This document shows positions 54,530-62,710 of a stretch of DNA of 64,000 nt, in pieces. This stretch comes from Desulfatitalea sp. BRH_c12 (GTDB lineage Bacteria; Desulfobacterota; Desulfobacteria; Desulfobacterales; Desulfosarcinaceae). The DNA lies in contig LADR01000039.1 in the NCBI GenBank assembly GCA_000961655.1, forward strand, positions 1-64,000, read 5' to 3'. Under the pieces are notes generated by a model. That model was not told the DNA's origin and searched no databases. It saw only the letters and a list, made by a program, of their open reading frames with translations. Made by a program: the position numbers and the translations under genes. How positions within the stretch are numbered: position 1 is the stretch's first letter; every line of letters begins with the position of its first letter.

Positions 54530-55333
54530 ATGAACATTTCCCTGGGCTTTTCGCCCTGCCCCAACGACACCTTCATCTTCAACGCCTTGGTCAACGGCCC
54601 TGCGCAGCCGCCGGGGCTCCACCTGCAGGTATCTTTGCACGATGTGGAAACCTTGAACCGGTTGGCCTTTGACGAGTGCCTGGATGTCACCAAACTCTCC
54701 TTTTACGCTTGGCTCAAGGTGCGCGAGAAGTATCGCCTGCTCTCAGCCGGCGGCGCTTTAGGCTACGGGTGCGGACCGTTGGTGATCGCCCGCAAGTCTT
54801 TTTCCCGGGCCGATATGGCCGGCTGCCGCATCGTGCTGCCAGGGCAGTGGACCACGGCCCATTTGCTTTTCCGCATGTGGGCGCCCCAAGCGCAGCAGCG
54901 CCGTTTTATTCCTTACGATACTATTTTCGCGGCCCTGGACAGCGGCGAAGCCGACTGCGGCGTCATCATTCACGAAAGCCGGTTTACTTTCGAGAGCAGA
55001 GGCTTTCAGGCCGTCATCGATCTGGGTGCCTGGTGGGAAGAAGAGACCGGCCAGCCGATCCCCCTGGGCTGCATCGCCGCCCACCGGCGTGTGCCCGAAT
55101 CCGTGATCGAACACCTGGAAGCACAGATTCGCCAAAGCATTCACCTGGCGCGTCAGAACCCGGAGGCGGCACTACCGTACATCCGTGCTCACGCCCAGGA
55201 AATGACGGCCGACGTGCTGCGTGCCCACATTGCCACCTTTGTCAATGAATTCAGCTTGGACCTGGGCCCCGATGGGCGCGCGGCAGTTGCGGTTTTGGAG
55301 GCACGGGCCCAGCAGGCGGGGATTTTGTCATGA
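54530..55333 (+). CDS. mqnD: 1,4-dihydroxy-6-naphthoate synthase MqnD
   Basis: A 267-residue protein of the futalosine pathway that turns cyclic dehypoxanthine futalosine into 1,4-dihydroxy-6-naphthoate. The family signature SPCPNDTFIFNALV is at residue 8 and the lobe-2 IHESRFTF block is present, in a periplasmic-binding-protein-like fold. The protein is cytoplasmic, with no signal peptide. Its stop overlaps mqnB by four bases. Confidence 0.95.
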   Translation: MNISLGFSPCPNDTFIFNALVNGPAQPPGLHLQVSLHDVETLNRLAFDECLDVTKLSFYAWLKVREKYRLLSAGGALGYGCGPLVIARKSFSRADMAGCRIVLPGQWTTAHLLFRMWAPQAQQRRFIPYDTIFAALDSGEADCGVIIHESRFTFESRGFQAVIDLGAWWEEETGQPIPLGCIAAHRRVPESVIEHLEAQIRQSIHLARQNPEAALPYIRAHAQEMTADVLRAHIATFVNEFSLDLGPDGRAAVAVLEARAQQAGILS

Positions 55334-55962
55334 TCGGTTTGCTGTTCGCTACCATGATGGAAGCACGGCCCTTTTTGTTGGCCTGCCGGGCTGAAGCTGT
55401 GGAATCGGGGCCGTTTGCAATGTATCGGACCGATCTGCAACCGGATCTTCGTATCGCGATCAGCGGCATGGGCAAGGTGGCTTCGGCGGTAACCTGCCAA
55501 GCCCTGATTCTTGTGCAGCAGGCCACCCGCATCGTCAACGCCGGCGCTTGCGGGGCTTTGCACGATTCACCCGAACTGAACGTGGGGCGACTTCTGGGTA
55601 TCAGTGAGTCCGTGGAAGGCGATCATGATGTGTTCGGCAAACGTCTGCAGCCGGTGCCCTGTACGGCGCTGCCGCCTCTTGATTTGCCAGCGGCCCGTCT
55701 GGTGACTAGCGACCGGCCGGTTTTCGATACCCGCAGGCGGGCCGCATTCGCCAAACTTGGGGATGTGGTGGACATGGAAGGGGCGGCCATTGCCCGCGTG
55801 GCGCAATACTACCAGGTGCCCTGTTCATTGATTAAAGGGGTCTCCGATGGTGCCCGGCCGTTAGACCGCAAAACACTTCTTCAGAACCTGAGCGCGGTCA
55901 GCGAACAGATTGCTCAGAGTGTATGGCAGGCTTTGAAACCGTTTCCCGGAGTGGAAAGTTGA
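55330..55962 (+). CDS. mqnB: futalosine hydrolase MqnB
   Basis: A 210-residue nucleosidase of the PNP/MTAN family that removes the base from (amino)futalosine. MIGLLFATMMEARPFL, ISGMGKVASAV, NAGACGALH and the purine/ribose block VDMEGAAIARVAQYY are visible, as is KGVSDGA with its catalytic Asp. An MTA/SAH nucleosidase has the same fold, but the position between mqnD and mqnP settles the call. Confidence 0.92.
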   Translation: MIGLLFATMMEARPFLLACRAEAVESGPFAMYRTDLQPDLRIAISGMGKVASAVTCQALILVQQATRIVNAGACGALHDSPELNVGRLLGISESVEGDHDVFGKRLQPVPCTALPPLDLPAARLVTSDRPVFDTRRRAAFAKLGDVVDMEGAAIARVAQYYQVPCSLIKGVSDGARPLDRKTLLQNLSAVSEQIAQSVWQALKPFPGVES

Positions 55963-55980
55963 CACGTGGAAAGTAAATCT

Positions 55981-56808
55981 ATGCTGCGCAAGATACTGCG
56001 TTTTATCAAAGTGGAACATACCGCCTTCAGCGTACCGCTGCTGTTCACGGGCGCCTGGATGGGCGCCGGATATCGCTGGCCGCAGGTCGAGGTGCTGATC
56101 GGCATTGTCGCCGCCGCCATCGGCGCGCGCATTTTCGGTATGTCCTTCAACCGCATCTTCGACCGACGCATTGACGCCCAGAATCCCCGCACTGCCGGGC
56201 GCGAGCTGCCTTCAGGGGCCATGAGCGTCAGGCTCGCCGTGACCATTGCGTTGGGCGGCTTGCTGCTTTATCTGGCGGCATGCGCTTTTCTGGGGCCCTG
56301 GTGCCTCGCATTGTCACCGCTGCCGCTGATACCCCTGTTAGGGTATTCTCTCCTGAAACGCTACACAGCCCTATGTCATTTCGGGATCGGATTTTGTCTG
56401 GCGCTCGCACCGCTGGGGGCCTACGTGGCCGCGGCGGGCCATCCACGCTTGTCCTTGCCGGTTTTACTGTTTGCCGGTTTTGTCTTCTTCTGGCTCAGCG
56501 GCGCCGATATCATTTATGCCCAGCTGGACCTGGAAAACGATCGCCTCACGGGGATTCACAGCTTGCCGGCTGCATTGGGCGCCACCGGTGCACAATGGGT
56601 GGCGGGCGGGGCGCATCTGACCGCGCTGGTGATCCTGGCCCTGATCCTCCGCGCGGGGAGCAGCGGTCCGGCCGCGCTGGCGGCCTTTACCGTCACCAGC
56701 GCGCTTTTTGTCATGATGTACCTGCCGTTCATCCCTTTGCCCAAGCGATTTTTCCCCCTTGCCAGCCTGGCCGGGGTGGCAGGTGCCATTACACCGATGC
56801 TGATGTAG
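55981..56808 (+). CDS. mqnP: 4-hydroxybenzoate-like polyprenyltransferase MqnP
   Basis: A 275-residue UbiA-family membrane enzyme with about eight to nine helices. It attaches the polyprenyl tail to 1,4-dihydroxy-6-naphthoate in the futalosine pathway. The two Asp-rich motifs are NRIFDRRID and DIIYAQLDLENDR, as in UbiA. I chose the ATG at 55981, seven bases after GGAAAG; a GTG at 55966 would add five residues. It directly follows mqnB. Confidence 0.93.
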   Translation: MLRKILRFIKVEHTAFSVPLLFTGAWMGAGYRWPQVEVLIGIVAAAIGARIFGMSFNRIFDRRIDAQNPRTAGRELPSGAMSVRLAVTIALGGLLLYLAACAFLGPWCLALSPLPLIPLLGYSLLKRYTALCHFGIGFCLALAPLGAYVAAAGHPRLSLPVLLFAGFVFFWLSGADIIYAQLDLENDRLTGIHSLPAALGATGAQWVAGGAHLTALVILALILRAGSSGPAALAAFTVTSALFVMMYLPFIPLPKRFFPLASLAGVAGAITPMLM

Positions 56809-56836
56809 GTTGGCGGCAGGCCAAGAAACACTTTTT

Positions 56837-57694
56837 CTACTTCTTCTGCAACGCTTTCAAAGCATCTTCGACCGCTTGTTTGATGCCCTCCAGGTTGGCC
56901 GGGCGCACCATGCGACCATTGACGAAAACCGTCGGTGTCCCGCGAACGCCGGCCTGCTCGCCTTCCTGTTTGTCACGATTGACTTTCTCGATGGTCTGGG
57001 GGGCGTGCATCACCTTTTCGAAGGGGGCCTTTTTCAGGTTGAGCGTCGCGCGGATCTCGTCGATCTTCTCTTCATTCAATTGGCTGTAGTTTTGAAAGAG
57101 CAGGTCGTGGAATTCCCAGAATTTTCCCTGGGCGTCGGCGGCGATCGAGGCTTGGGAGGCCAGCTGGGCAAACTTGTGACTCGACAAAGGGAAGTGCTTG
57201 AAGACCGTTCTAGTGTTTTTGGGATACTCTTTGCGTACCTGGTCGATGATCGCTGGGATGCGGGCGCAGTAAGGGCACTGGAAATCACTGAAGACCACGA
57301 TCGATACCGGCGCGTCGGCGGGTCCCTGGAAGGGCGACCCGGAGACGTTGATCTCCTGGGTGAATGTCAAGGTCATGACCTGGACGCTCTTATCTTTGCG
57401 GCTGCCGAGAAACAACACGTCATCGCGCGGACTGACCTTGATCTGATCCACATGGCCACCGACCGGAATGGTTTCGGTCAAGCCGCCGGTCATGTCATAC
57501 ACCAGGACATCCCCCTGATCGTCCAACACGAAAATACGCTGGCCGCTCAGCGATACCTCGATGTCCACCGGTGAAAAGGTCAACTTGTACGTATTGACAA
57601 TGCGGGTGTCGACATCGGCCCATGTCTGCCCTGTTCCCAACGTGAGACATACGACACCCATAACCAATAACAGCCACGCTTTGGTCTTGATCAT
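56837..57694 (-). CDS. DsbA/DsbG-like periplasmic thioredoxin-fold protein
   Basis: A 285-residue secreted protein: signal peptide ending near GQTWAD, then an 80-residue N-terminal beta domain with two propeller-like repeats (SLSGQRIFVLDDQGDVLVYD, SPRDDVLFLGSRKDKSVQV), then a DSBA-like thioredoxin domain (VVFSDFQCPYCARIPAI, cis-Pro in GVRGTPTVFVNG). The active site CPYC fits a disulfide oxidase or isomerase. It lies between two halves of the menaquinone genes but on the other strand. The second ATG, 57694, is better spaced from AAGGAG. Confidence 0.87.
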   Translation of the reverse strand: MIKTKAWLLLVMGVVCLTLGTGQTWADVDTRIVNTYKLTFSPVDIEVSLSGQRIFVLDDQGDVLVYDMTGGLTETIPVGGHVDQIKVSPRDDVLFLGSRKDKSVQVMTLTFTQEINVSGSPFQGPADAPVSIVVFSDFQCPYCARIPAIIDQVRKEYPKNTRTVFKHFPLSSHKFAQLASQASIAADAQGKFWEFHDLLFQNYSQLNEEKIDEIRATLNLKKAPFEKVMHAPQTIEKVNRDKQEGEQAGVRGTPTVFVNGRMVRPANLEGIKQAVEDALKALQKK

Positions 57695-57964
57695 CATGCT
57701 CTCCTTTTAAGATCGTCGGATTCCAATCCGGGGTCAATTGAATGAACTGGATATGCGCCAAGATTCATTGCGCTCGCATGATCGCAGCATGCGGTTGCGA
57801 TGCGCACGACCGGAGTCCTGACCGTGGATTCGGTTCCGGAGTTCAGACGGGATATGCCGTGCGTCGCCTTTTGAGCGACCCTGCAAAGGCAAACGGCTGC
57901 TTTTTGTAGCGCTATTTAAAGACATATTCAAGACCTCCCATAAAAATTGTCAGGAGGACCGCAT
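57695..57964. other. spacer without a supported gene
   Basis: Upstream region of the DsbA-like gene on the minus strand. It must hold its promoter, but I see no clear one, and no repeat or RNA gene. Confidence 0.4.
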
Positions 57965-58081
57965 TTGGAAATGCAGCCCTTTACGACTTCTCACCCTCAT
58001 GTTTCGAAAAAGCTATCGTTCACCATAGGTGCGGACCATAGGGGGACGCCCCACTCGGCACTTAATCCCTTTTACCTGTAG
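57965..58081 (+). CDS. possible 38-codon ORF ended by a palindromic element
   Basis: A TTG start (57965) sits seven bases after a perfect AGGAGG (57952-57957); an ATG follows two codons later. The frame runs 38 codons and stops at TAG, which is part of the first bases (GTAGGGG) of the repeat element at 58078. The product (LEMQPFTTSHPHVSKK...) is unrecognised. Either a leader peptide or the remnant of a gene cut by the insertion; or a chance frame. Confidence 0.22.
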   Translation: MEMQPFTTSHPHVSKKLSFTIGADHRGTPHSALNPFYL

Positions 58082-58218
58082 GGGCGACCGGCGGTCGCCC
58101 GGCGCGGGTGCAAAGCCACCATGCCAGGCACTCATGGGTGCGGGAGAATCGGTCCGTGCCATTTTGTGCGGTGACCCGAATTCAGTGGTTCGCGTGGGCC
58201 ACTGCCGGTCGCCCCTAC
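58078..58218. repeat. 141-bp inverted-repeat element (third family)
   Basis: GTAGGGGCGACCGG (58078-58091) and its exact reverse complement CCGGTCGCCCCTAC (58205-58218) form perfect 14-bp ends, and the left end continues into its own palindrome (GGGCGACCGGCGGTCGCCC). No gene lies inside. It is unrelated in sequence to the GTAGGGTGGGCA elements but has the same style. Confidence 0.8.
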
Positions 58219-58280
58219 AGCGGGCATCGTGGTCATCACGATGTCCATTCGCCCCAGGGACTCACCGATATATACGCGTC

Positions 58281-58301
58281 GGGCGAACACAAGGTTCGCC
58301 C
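58281..58301. repeat. small palindrome GGGCGAAC/GTTCGCCC
   Basis: A perfect 8-bp stem with a five-base loop (58281-58288, 58294-58301), followed by CTGAGG. It matches a short palindrome type common in many genomes and is probably a half-element related to the neighbouring repeat. Confidence 0.6.
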
Positions 58302-58423
58302 CTGAGGAAGAACAATGTTCCATTTCTGAAATGCGGTTACCCTGACGCAAAGTGGGATTGGGCTTTATACAGGCCGGTGAATCTGTTATCTACACGGTGA
58401 TCGTCAACTCTGCAGGAGGTTTT

Positions 58424-59002
58424 ATGACACGCCCCAAACAGCCACCCTTGATCGTGGCCATGACCGGCGCCTCGGGTGCATACGCGGCCCAGCGACTGCT
58501 GGTCAAGTCGCCTTGGCCGACCATGTTGATCGCCAGTCGCTGGGGGCGCGAAATTGCCGTCCAGGAGTGCGGGTCGTTTGAGAAACTGGCGCAAGACGCC
58601 GGGCAGGTCTTCGAGCCCGACGATTTGAGTGCCCCGCCTTCGTCCGGGTCGACGGCGACCATGGGCATGGTGATTCTGCCTTGTTCGATCAACACCTTGG
58701 GACAGATCGCCGCCGGATTGGCCGACAATCTGATCACGCGTGCGGCCCATTGTCATCTGAAAGAGCGGCGGCCGCTGATTCTGGGGCTGCGTGAAACGCC
58801 CCTGACGCTTATTGACCTGAAGAACGCCGTGCGGGCGACATCGGCCGGCGCCCTGTTGATGCCGATATCGCCGCCGTTTTTCATGTTCAAGGGAAAAACG
58901 CCCCAACAGATTACGCTGCACGACCTGATGGATGCCTATGTGGACCGGGTGCTTTCGGTTCTGGGGCACCGCATGGCCGCCACGTGGGAGGATATACGCT
59001 GA
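58424..59002 (+). CDS. mqnM: UbiX-type flavin prenyltransferase (MqnM)
   Basis: A 192-residue cytoplasmic enzyme that makes prenylated FMN, the cofactor of UbiD decarboxylases. Conserved parts are VAMTGASGAYAAQRLL, VILPCSINTLGQIAAGLADNLITRAAHC and RPLILGLRETPLTLIDLKNA, ending in DRVLSVLG. AGGAGG lies before the ATG. Its stop overlaps the ubiD-type start by one base. The context assigns it to the decarboxylation step after MqnP. Confidence 0.92.
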   Translation: MTRPKQPPLIVAMTGASGAYAAQRLLVKSPWPTMLIASRWGREIAVQECGSFEKLAQDAGQVFEPDDLSAPPSSGSTATMGMVILPCSINTLGQIAAGLADNLITRAAHCHLKERRPLILGLRETPLTLIDLKNAVRATSAGALLMPISPPFFMFKGKTPQQITLHDLMDAYVDRVLSVLGHRMAATWEDIR

Positions 59003-60777
59003 TGTATGCGGATTTGCGGTCTTTCATCGATGATTTGGAACGCCGCGGAGAGTTGGTACGTGTGCGGGCCGAGGTCGATCCCAACCAGGAGATCACGGTC
59101 ATTCAGCATCGCGTGATTGCACAGGGCGGCCCCGCCTTGCTTTTCGAGCAGGTGAAGGGATCGCCTTTTCGCGTGGTGAGCAACCTTTTCGGTACAGCGC
59201 GTCGCGTGGCTCTGGCGTGCGGGGCCGATCCCGCGGAAATCGGGCAGCGACTGTCGCGTATCGGGCATCAACTGATGCCGCCCTCGCTGACGGGTTTGTG
59301 GCAAACGCGCAAAGATTTGCGCACACTGTTGCCGATGCGCATGCGCCGCGTGACCCGCGCGCCCATCCTCGACCATTGCATCGAACAGCCCGATCTGACG
59401 CAATTGCCCGTGCTGACCTGCTGGCCGCAGGACGGCGGACCGTTTTTCACGCTGCCCCTGGTCCATACGACCGATCCGCTCACGGGGCAGGGCAACCTGG
59501 GCATCTATCGTATGCAGCGCTTCGGCCCCGAGACGACCGGCATGCACTGGCAGATCGAAAAGGGCGGCGGTTTCCATTTCCATGCGGCCGCCCAGGCCGG
59601 CCGGTCGCTGCCGGTCAGCGTTATTCTCGGCGGACCGCCGGCCTTGGTGCTGGCGGCCGTGGCCCCCTTGCCCGAAGGCGTGGATGAACGCTTGTTCGCC
59701 GCCTATCTCATGGGACGCCCGCTGGATGTGGTGCGGCGTTCCGGCAGCGGCCACCGCATTCCCGCGCTGGCCGAATTTGTGCTCGAAGGGCAGGTGAGGC
59801 CGGGCGATACTCAGATGGAAGGGCCTTTCGGCGACCATTTCGGCCATTACTCGGCGGCCGCGCCATACCCTGTTTTTCGCGTGCAGCGTATCCTGGCCCG
59901 CAAAGGTGCCATCTATCCGGCCACGGTCGTGGGCAAACCGGTCCAGGAGGATTACTACATCGGTGAAGCGCTGCAGGAGATCACGATACCGTTGCTGCGG
60001 CTGATCAAGCCCGCCGTGGTCGACCTCTGGGCCTATCCCGAGACCGGTTTTCATCCCCTGGCCGTGCTTGCAGTGCGCCAGCGCTATCCCCAGGAAGCCC
60101 TCAAATTTACTCTGGGCATGCTCGGCGAAGGCCAGCTTTCCCTGACCAAGGTGATGATCACCGTCGATCCTGACGTCAACGTGCGCGATTTTCGTGCCGT
60201 GAGCGCCGCGTTATGGCGGCACTTAACGGCAGACGGAATGCATCTGCTGACGCCGACCGCCCAGGATACTCTGGATTTCACCGGCCCGGCCATGAATACC
60301 GGCAGCCGTCTGATCCTGCTGGCCACGCGTGCTTCCGCCGGGCCGGTGCGCGACGGGGCACCACCGGAAAGGCTGCCCGCCGCGGGTGATCTGCATGCAA
60401 GCGTGCGGGCGGTAAGCGCCTGCGGACCGGCTTTTCTACTGGTCCAGGTTGCGGAGGGCTTTGATGATTTCCAGAATCTGGCGGAAACGTTGCGCCGGAA
60501 TGCGGCCGCCGGCGCCTACCTGTTTCACGTCGTGGTCAGTGAAGATGTACCGTTGGATGATCCGGTCATGCTGCTGTGGGGCTGGTTTACCCGATTCGAT
60601 CCGGCCGCCGATCTGCATCCGGCAGGCCGCCGCATCGCCGGCAATCGCCTGCTGCTCGATTTTCCCATAGCCATTGACGCCCGCTGGAAAAAGGGCTATC
60701 CACAACCGGTCGCCTTCGATCCCGCGATCGTGCAGCGCGTGGACGCGCGCTGGAAGCGTTATGGATTGAATAAATGA
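59002..60777 (+). CDS. mqnL: UbiD-type decarboxylase (MqnL)
   Basis: A 591-residue prenyl-FMN-dependent decarboxylase. Blocks include DLRSFIDDLERRGELVRV at the N-terminus, GPFGDHFGHYSAA, and ETGFHPLAVLAV. In Streptomyces a UbiD homologue removes the carboxylate from prenylated 6-naphthoate in the futalosine route. The glutamate of the E-R-E proton relay is probably in the QMEGPFGDH segment. It follows mqnM with a one-base overlap, so the enzyme and its cofactor synthase are coupled. Confidence 0.92.
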   Translation: MYADLRSFIDDLERRGELVRVRAEVDPNQEITVIQHRVIAQGGPALLFEQVKGSPFRVVSNLFGTARRVALACGADPAEIGQRLSRIGHQLMPPSLTGLWQTRKDLRTLLPMRMRRVTRAPILDHCIEQPDLTQLPVLTCWPQDGGPFFTLPLVHTTDPLTGQGNLGIYRMQRFGPETTGMHWQIEKGGGFHFHAAAQAGRSLPVSVILGGPPALVLAAVAPLPEGVDERLFAAYLMGRPLDVVRRSGSGHRIPALAEFVLEGQVRPGDTQMEGPFGDHFGHYSAAAPYPVFRVQRILARKGAIYPATVVGKPVQEDYYIGEALQEITIPLLRLIKPAVVDLWAYPETGFHPLAVLAVRQRYPQEALKFTLGMLGEGQLSLTKVMITVDPDVNVRDFRAVSAALWRHLTADGMHLLTPTAQDTLDFTGPAMNTGSRLILLATRASAGPVRDGAPPERLPAAGDLHASVRAVSACGPAFLLVQVAEGFDDFQNLAETLRRNAAAGAYLFHVVVSEDVPLDDPVMLLWGWFTRFDPAADLHPAGRRIAGNRLLLDFPIAIDARWKKGYPQPVAFDPAIVQRVDARWKRYGLNK

Positions 60778-61871
60778 ATTGGAAGAACACATTGGCAACG
60801 GACACGCTTTTTGAAAGCGCACTGGAAAATGGGGCAAAGGGCCGGCGCCTCGACCGCGATGAAGCCATGGCCTTAGGCGCGTGTATCACGCCGGACCGTT
60901 TGCATGCCCTGGGACAGGCCGCGCTGGCCAACCGACGGTTACGCTTCGGGGACCGTGCCACCTTCGTCTTCAATCTGCAAATCAACCCGGCCAATATCTG
61001 CGGCGCGCGCTGCTCCTTTTGCAACTACGCCGCCTCGCGCAAAGACGCCCACGCCTATGTGATGAGCGAAGCGGAGATACTGGCCAAAGTGGCGCAGCTG
61101 CAGCCCACCGAGGCGCATATCGTGGGTGGCTTGAACCAGGTGTGGCCCTATGAACGCAACCTGGAACTGGTGCGCTTGCTGCGCACCCGCTATCCCAGTC
61201 TTCACATCAAGGCGTTTACGGCCGTGGAGATCGCTTATTTTGCCAAAACGGCAGGCAAAAGCGAAGAAGAGATCCTGCAAGCCCTCAAATCCGCCGGCGT
61301 CGAAGCCCTGCCGGGCGGTGGCGCTGAAATATTTTCCGAGCGGATGTATCGGCAGCATTGGAAAAACAAGATCGGGCCAACCGAATGGATCCGCCTGCAC
61401 CAGATGGCACACGGCCTGGGATTGGCCACCAATGCGACCATGCTTTTCGGGTTCGGAGACACATGGGCCGAACGGATCGCGCACCTGCTGATCTTGCGTG
61501 AGGCCCAGGACCGCTCCAAGGGGTTTGCCTGTTTCATCCCCTTGGCGTTTCAACCCGGTACAGGCAATTTTCTGACCCATGGCCCCACGCCCCTGGAAAC
61601 TCTGGCAGTGCTGGCCATTGCCCGGCTGGTGCTCGACAACATCCCCCATTTGAAGTCCTATTGGCCCATGAGCGGCGTCGAAACGGCGGCCGCCGGACTG
61701 AGCTGGGGCGCCGATGACATGGACGGCACCATTTCGGAAGAGAAAATCGCCCACCTGGCCGGCGCCCAGACCCCCAAGGGACTGGCCCGCGATCGCATGA
61801 CCGAAACCATCCGCATGGCCGGATTTGTGCCGGTGGAGCGTGATGGGCGGTTCGGGACGAAAAAGCCATGA
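60774..61871 (+). CDS. mqnE: aminofutalosine synthase MqnE
   Basis: A 365-residue radical SAM enzyme. The 4Fe-4S motif C-x3-C-x2-C is at Cys76, Cys80 and Cys83 in ICGARCSFCNYAAS. It adds the adenosyl radical to 3-(1-carboxyvinyloxy)benzoate to form aminofutalosine. The GGLNQVWPYE and PGGGAEIFSERM blocks are the MqnE/MqnC class; the pattern LQINPANICGARC sets it apart from MqnC. ATGA overlap with mqnL. Confidence 0.95.
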   Translation: MNWKNTLATDTLFESALENGAKGRRLDRDEAMALGACITPDRLHALGQAALANRRLRFGDRATFVFNLQINPANICGARCSFCNYAASRKDAHAYVMSEAEILAKVAQLQPTEAHIVGGLNQVWPYERNLELVRLLRTRYPSLHIKAFTAVEIAYFAKTAGKSEEEILQALKSAGVEALPGGGAEIFSERMYRQHWKNKIGPTEWIRLHQMAHGLGLATNATMLFGFGDTWAERIAHLLILREAQDRSKGFACFIPLAFQPGTGNFLTHGPTPLETLAVLAIARLVLDNIPHLKSYWPMSGVETAAAGLSWGADDMDGTISEEKIAHLAGAQTPKGLARDRMTETIRMAGFVPVERDGRFGTKKP

Positions 61872-62710
61872 ATCACCCCATAGCCATGATCCCCTATGCC
61901 AACATGGCGCCCTACGAAGCTTTGGGCCCGCCGCAGGGGTGCTACTTCGTTCACTGCACACCGCGCAACAGCATCGCGGCACTGCACAGCGGCGCGGTCT
62001 GGGCTGCGGCCGTGCCGGTCGGCGGGTTGGATATCCTGGGCGCGTGCGTGACACCCCTGGGAGAATTTGGCATCGGCGCTTATCGGGAAGTGATGAGCGT
62101 GCTCTTTTTTTCCGATCGTCCGCTGGATGCTTTCACTGCTGCCATGACTGTGCGGTTGACCGCGGAATCAGCTTCCAGCGTGCGTTTGCTCTATCTGTTG
62201 ATGCGCTACCAACTCGGGCGCGAACGCATTCCCGCGCCAGCTGCCAGCGGGGCCGCAGCCAATGGCGAACTGGTGATCGGCGACACGGCCCTGCGCTGGT
62301 TGCACACCTATGAACGCGAGGGACAGGTCAAAGGGTATGCACATGTCGCGGATCTGGCCGCCCTGTGGGACCTGCGGCATCGCTTGCCATTTGTTTTTGC
62401 CCGCTGGGTGGTGCGCAAGGACGCTCCCGATTCTGTTCGGGGCAACCTGGAACGATGGCTGGAGACCTTCGCGGGCGAGGAGCCGGCCTTGATCGAACGT
62501 TCGGTCCCCAAAACAGCCTTACAATTGAATCTGCCCGATGACTACATGCGCCGCTACCTCAAGGTGATTCGGCGCTGCCTTGCGCCGTCGGACGTCGCAG
62601 GCCAGGCGCGCTTCCAGAGTGAATGGCGGGCGCTGGCGGCAGACGAGCGGATCACCTGGTTTCCGGGCGAACCCGGCGCAACTGGCCACAGGACACATCA
62701 GCATGGATAA
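61868..62710 (+). CDS. mqnA: chorismate dehydratase MqnA
   Basis: A 280-residue enzyme of the same fold as MqnD that dehydrates chorismate to 3-(1-carboxyvinyloxy)benzoate, the first futalosine-pathway step. The family N-terminus is MIPYANMAPYEAL; the second lobe has GELVIGDTALRW. It is more diverged from MqnA of Thermus or Streptomyces than its neighbours are, but context makes the call firm. It overlaps mqnE (4 bp) and mqnC (8 bp). Confidence 0.9.
   Translation: MNHPIAMIPYANMAPYEALGPPQGCYFVHCTPRNSIAALHSGAVWAAAVPVGGLDILGACVTPLGEFGIGAYREVMSVLFFSDRPLDAFTAAMTVRLTAESASSVRLLYLLMRYQLGRERIPAPAASGAAANGELVIGDTALRWLHTYEREGQVKGYAHVADLAALWDLRHRLPFVFARWVVRKDAPDSVRGNLERWLETFAGEEPALIERSVPKTALQLNLPDDYMRRYLKVIRRCLAPSDVAGQARFQSEWRALAADERITWFPGEPGATGHRTHQHG

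Noticed and set aside
61868-62710. MqnA as a transporter binding protein
   Set aside because: It shares that fold but lacks a signal peptide, has the IPYANxxP motif and lies in the mqn operon.
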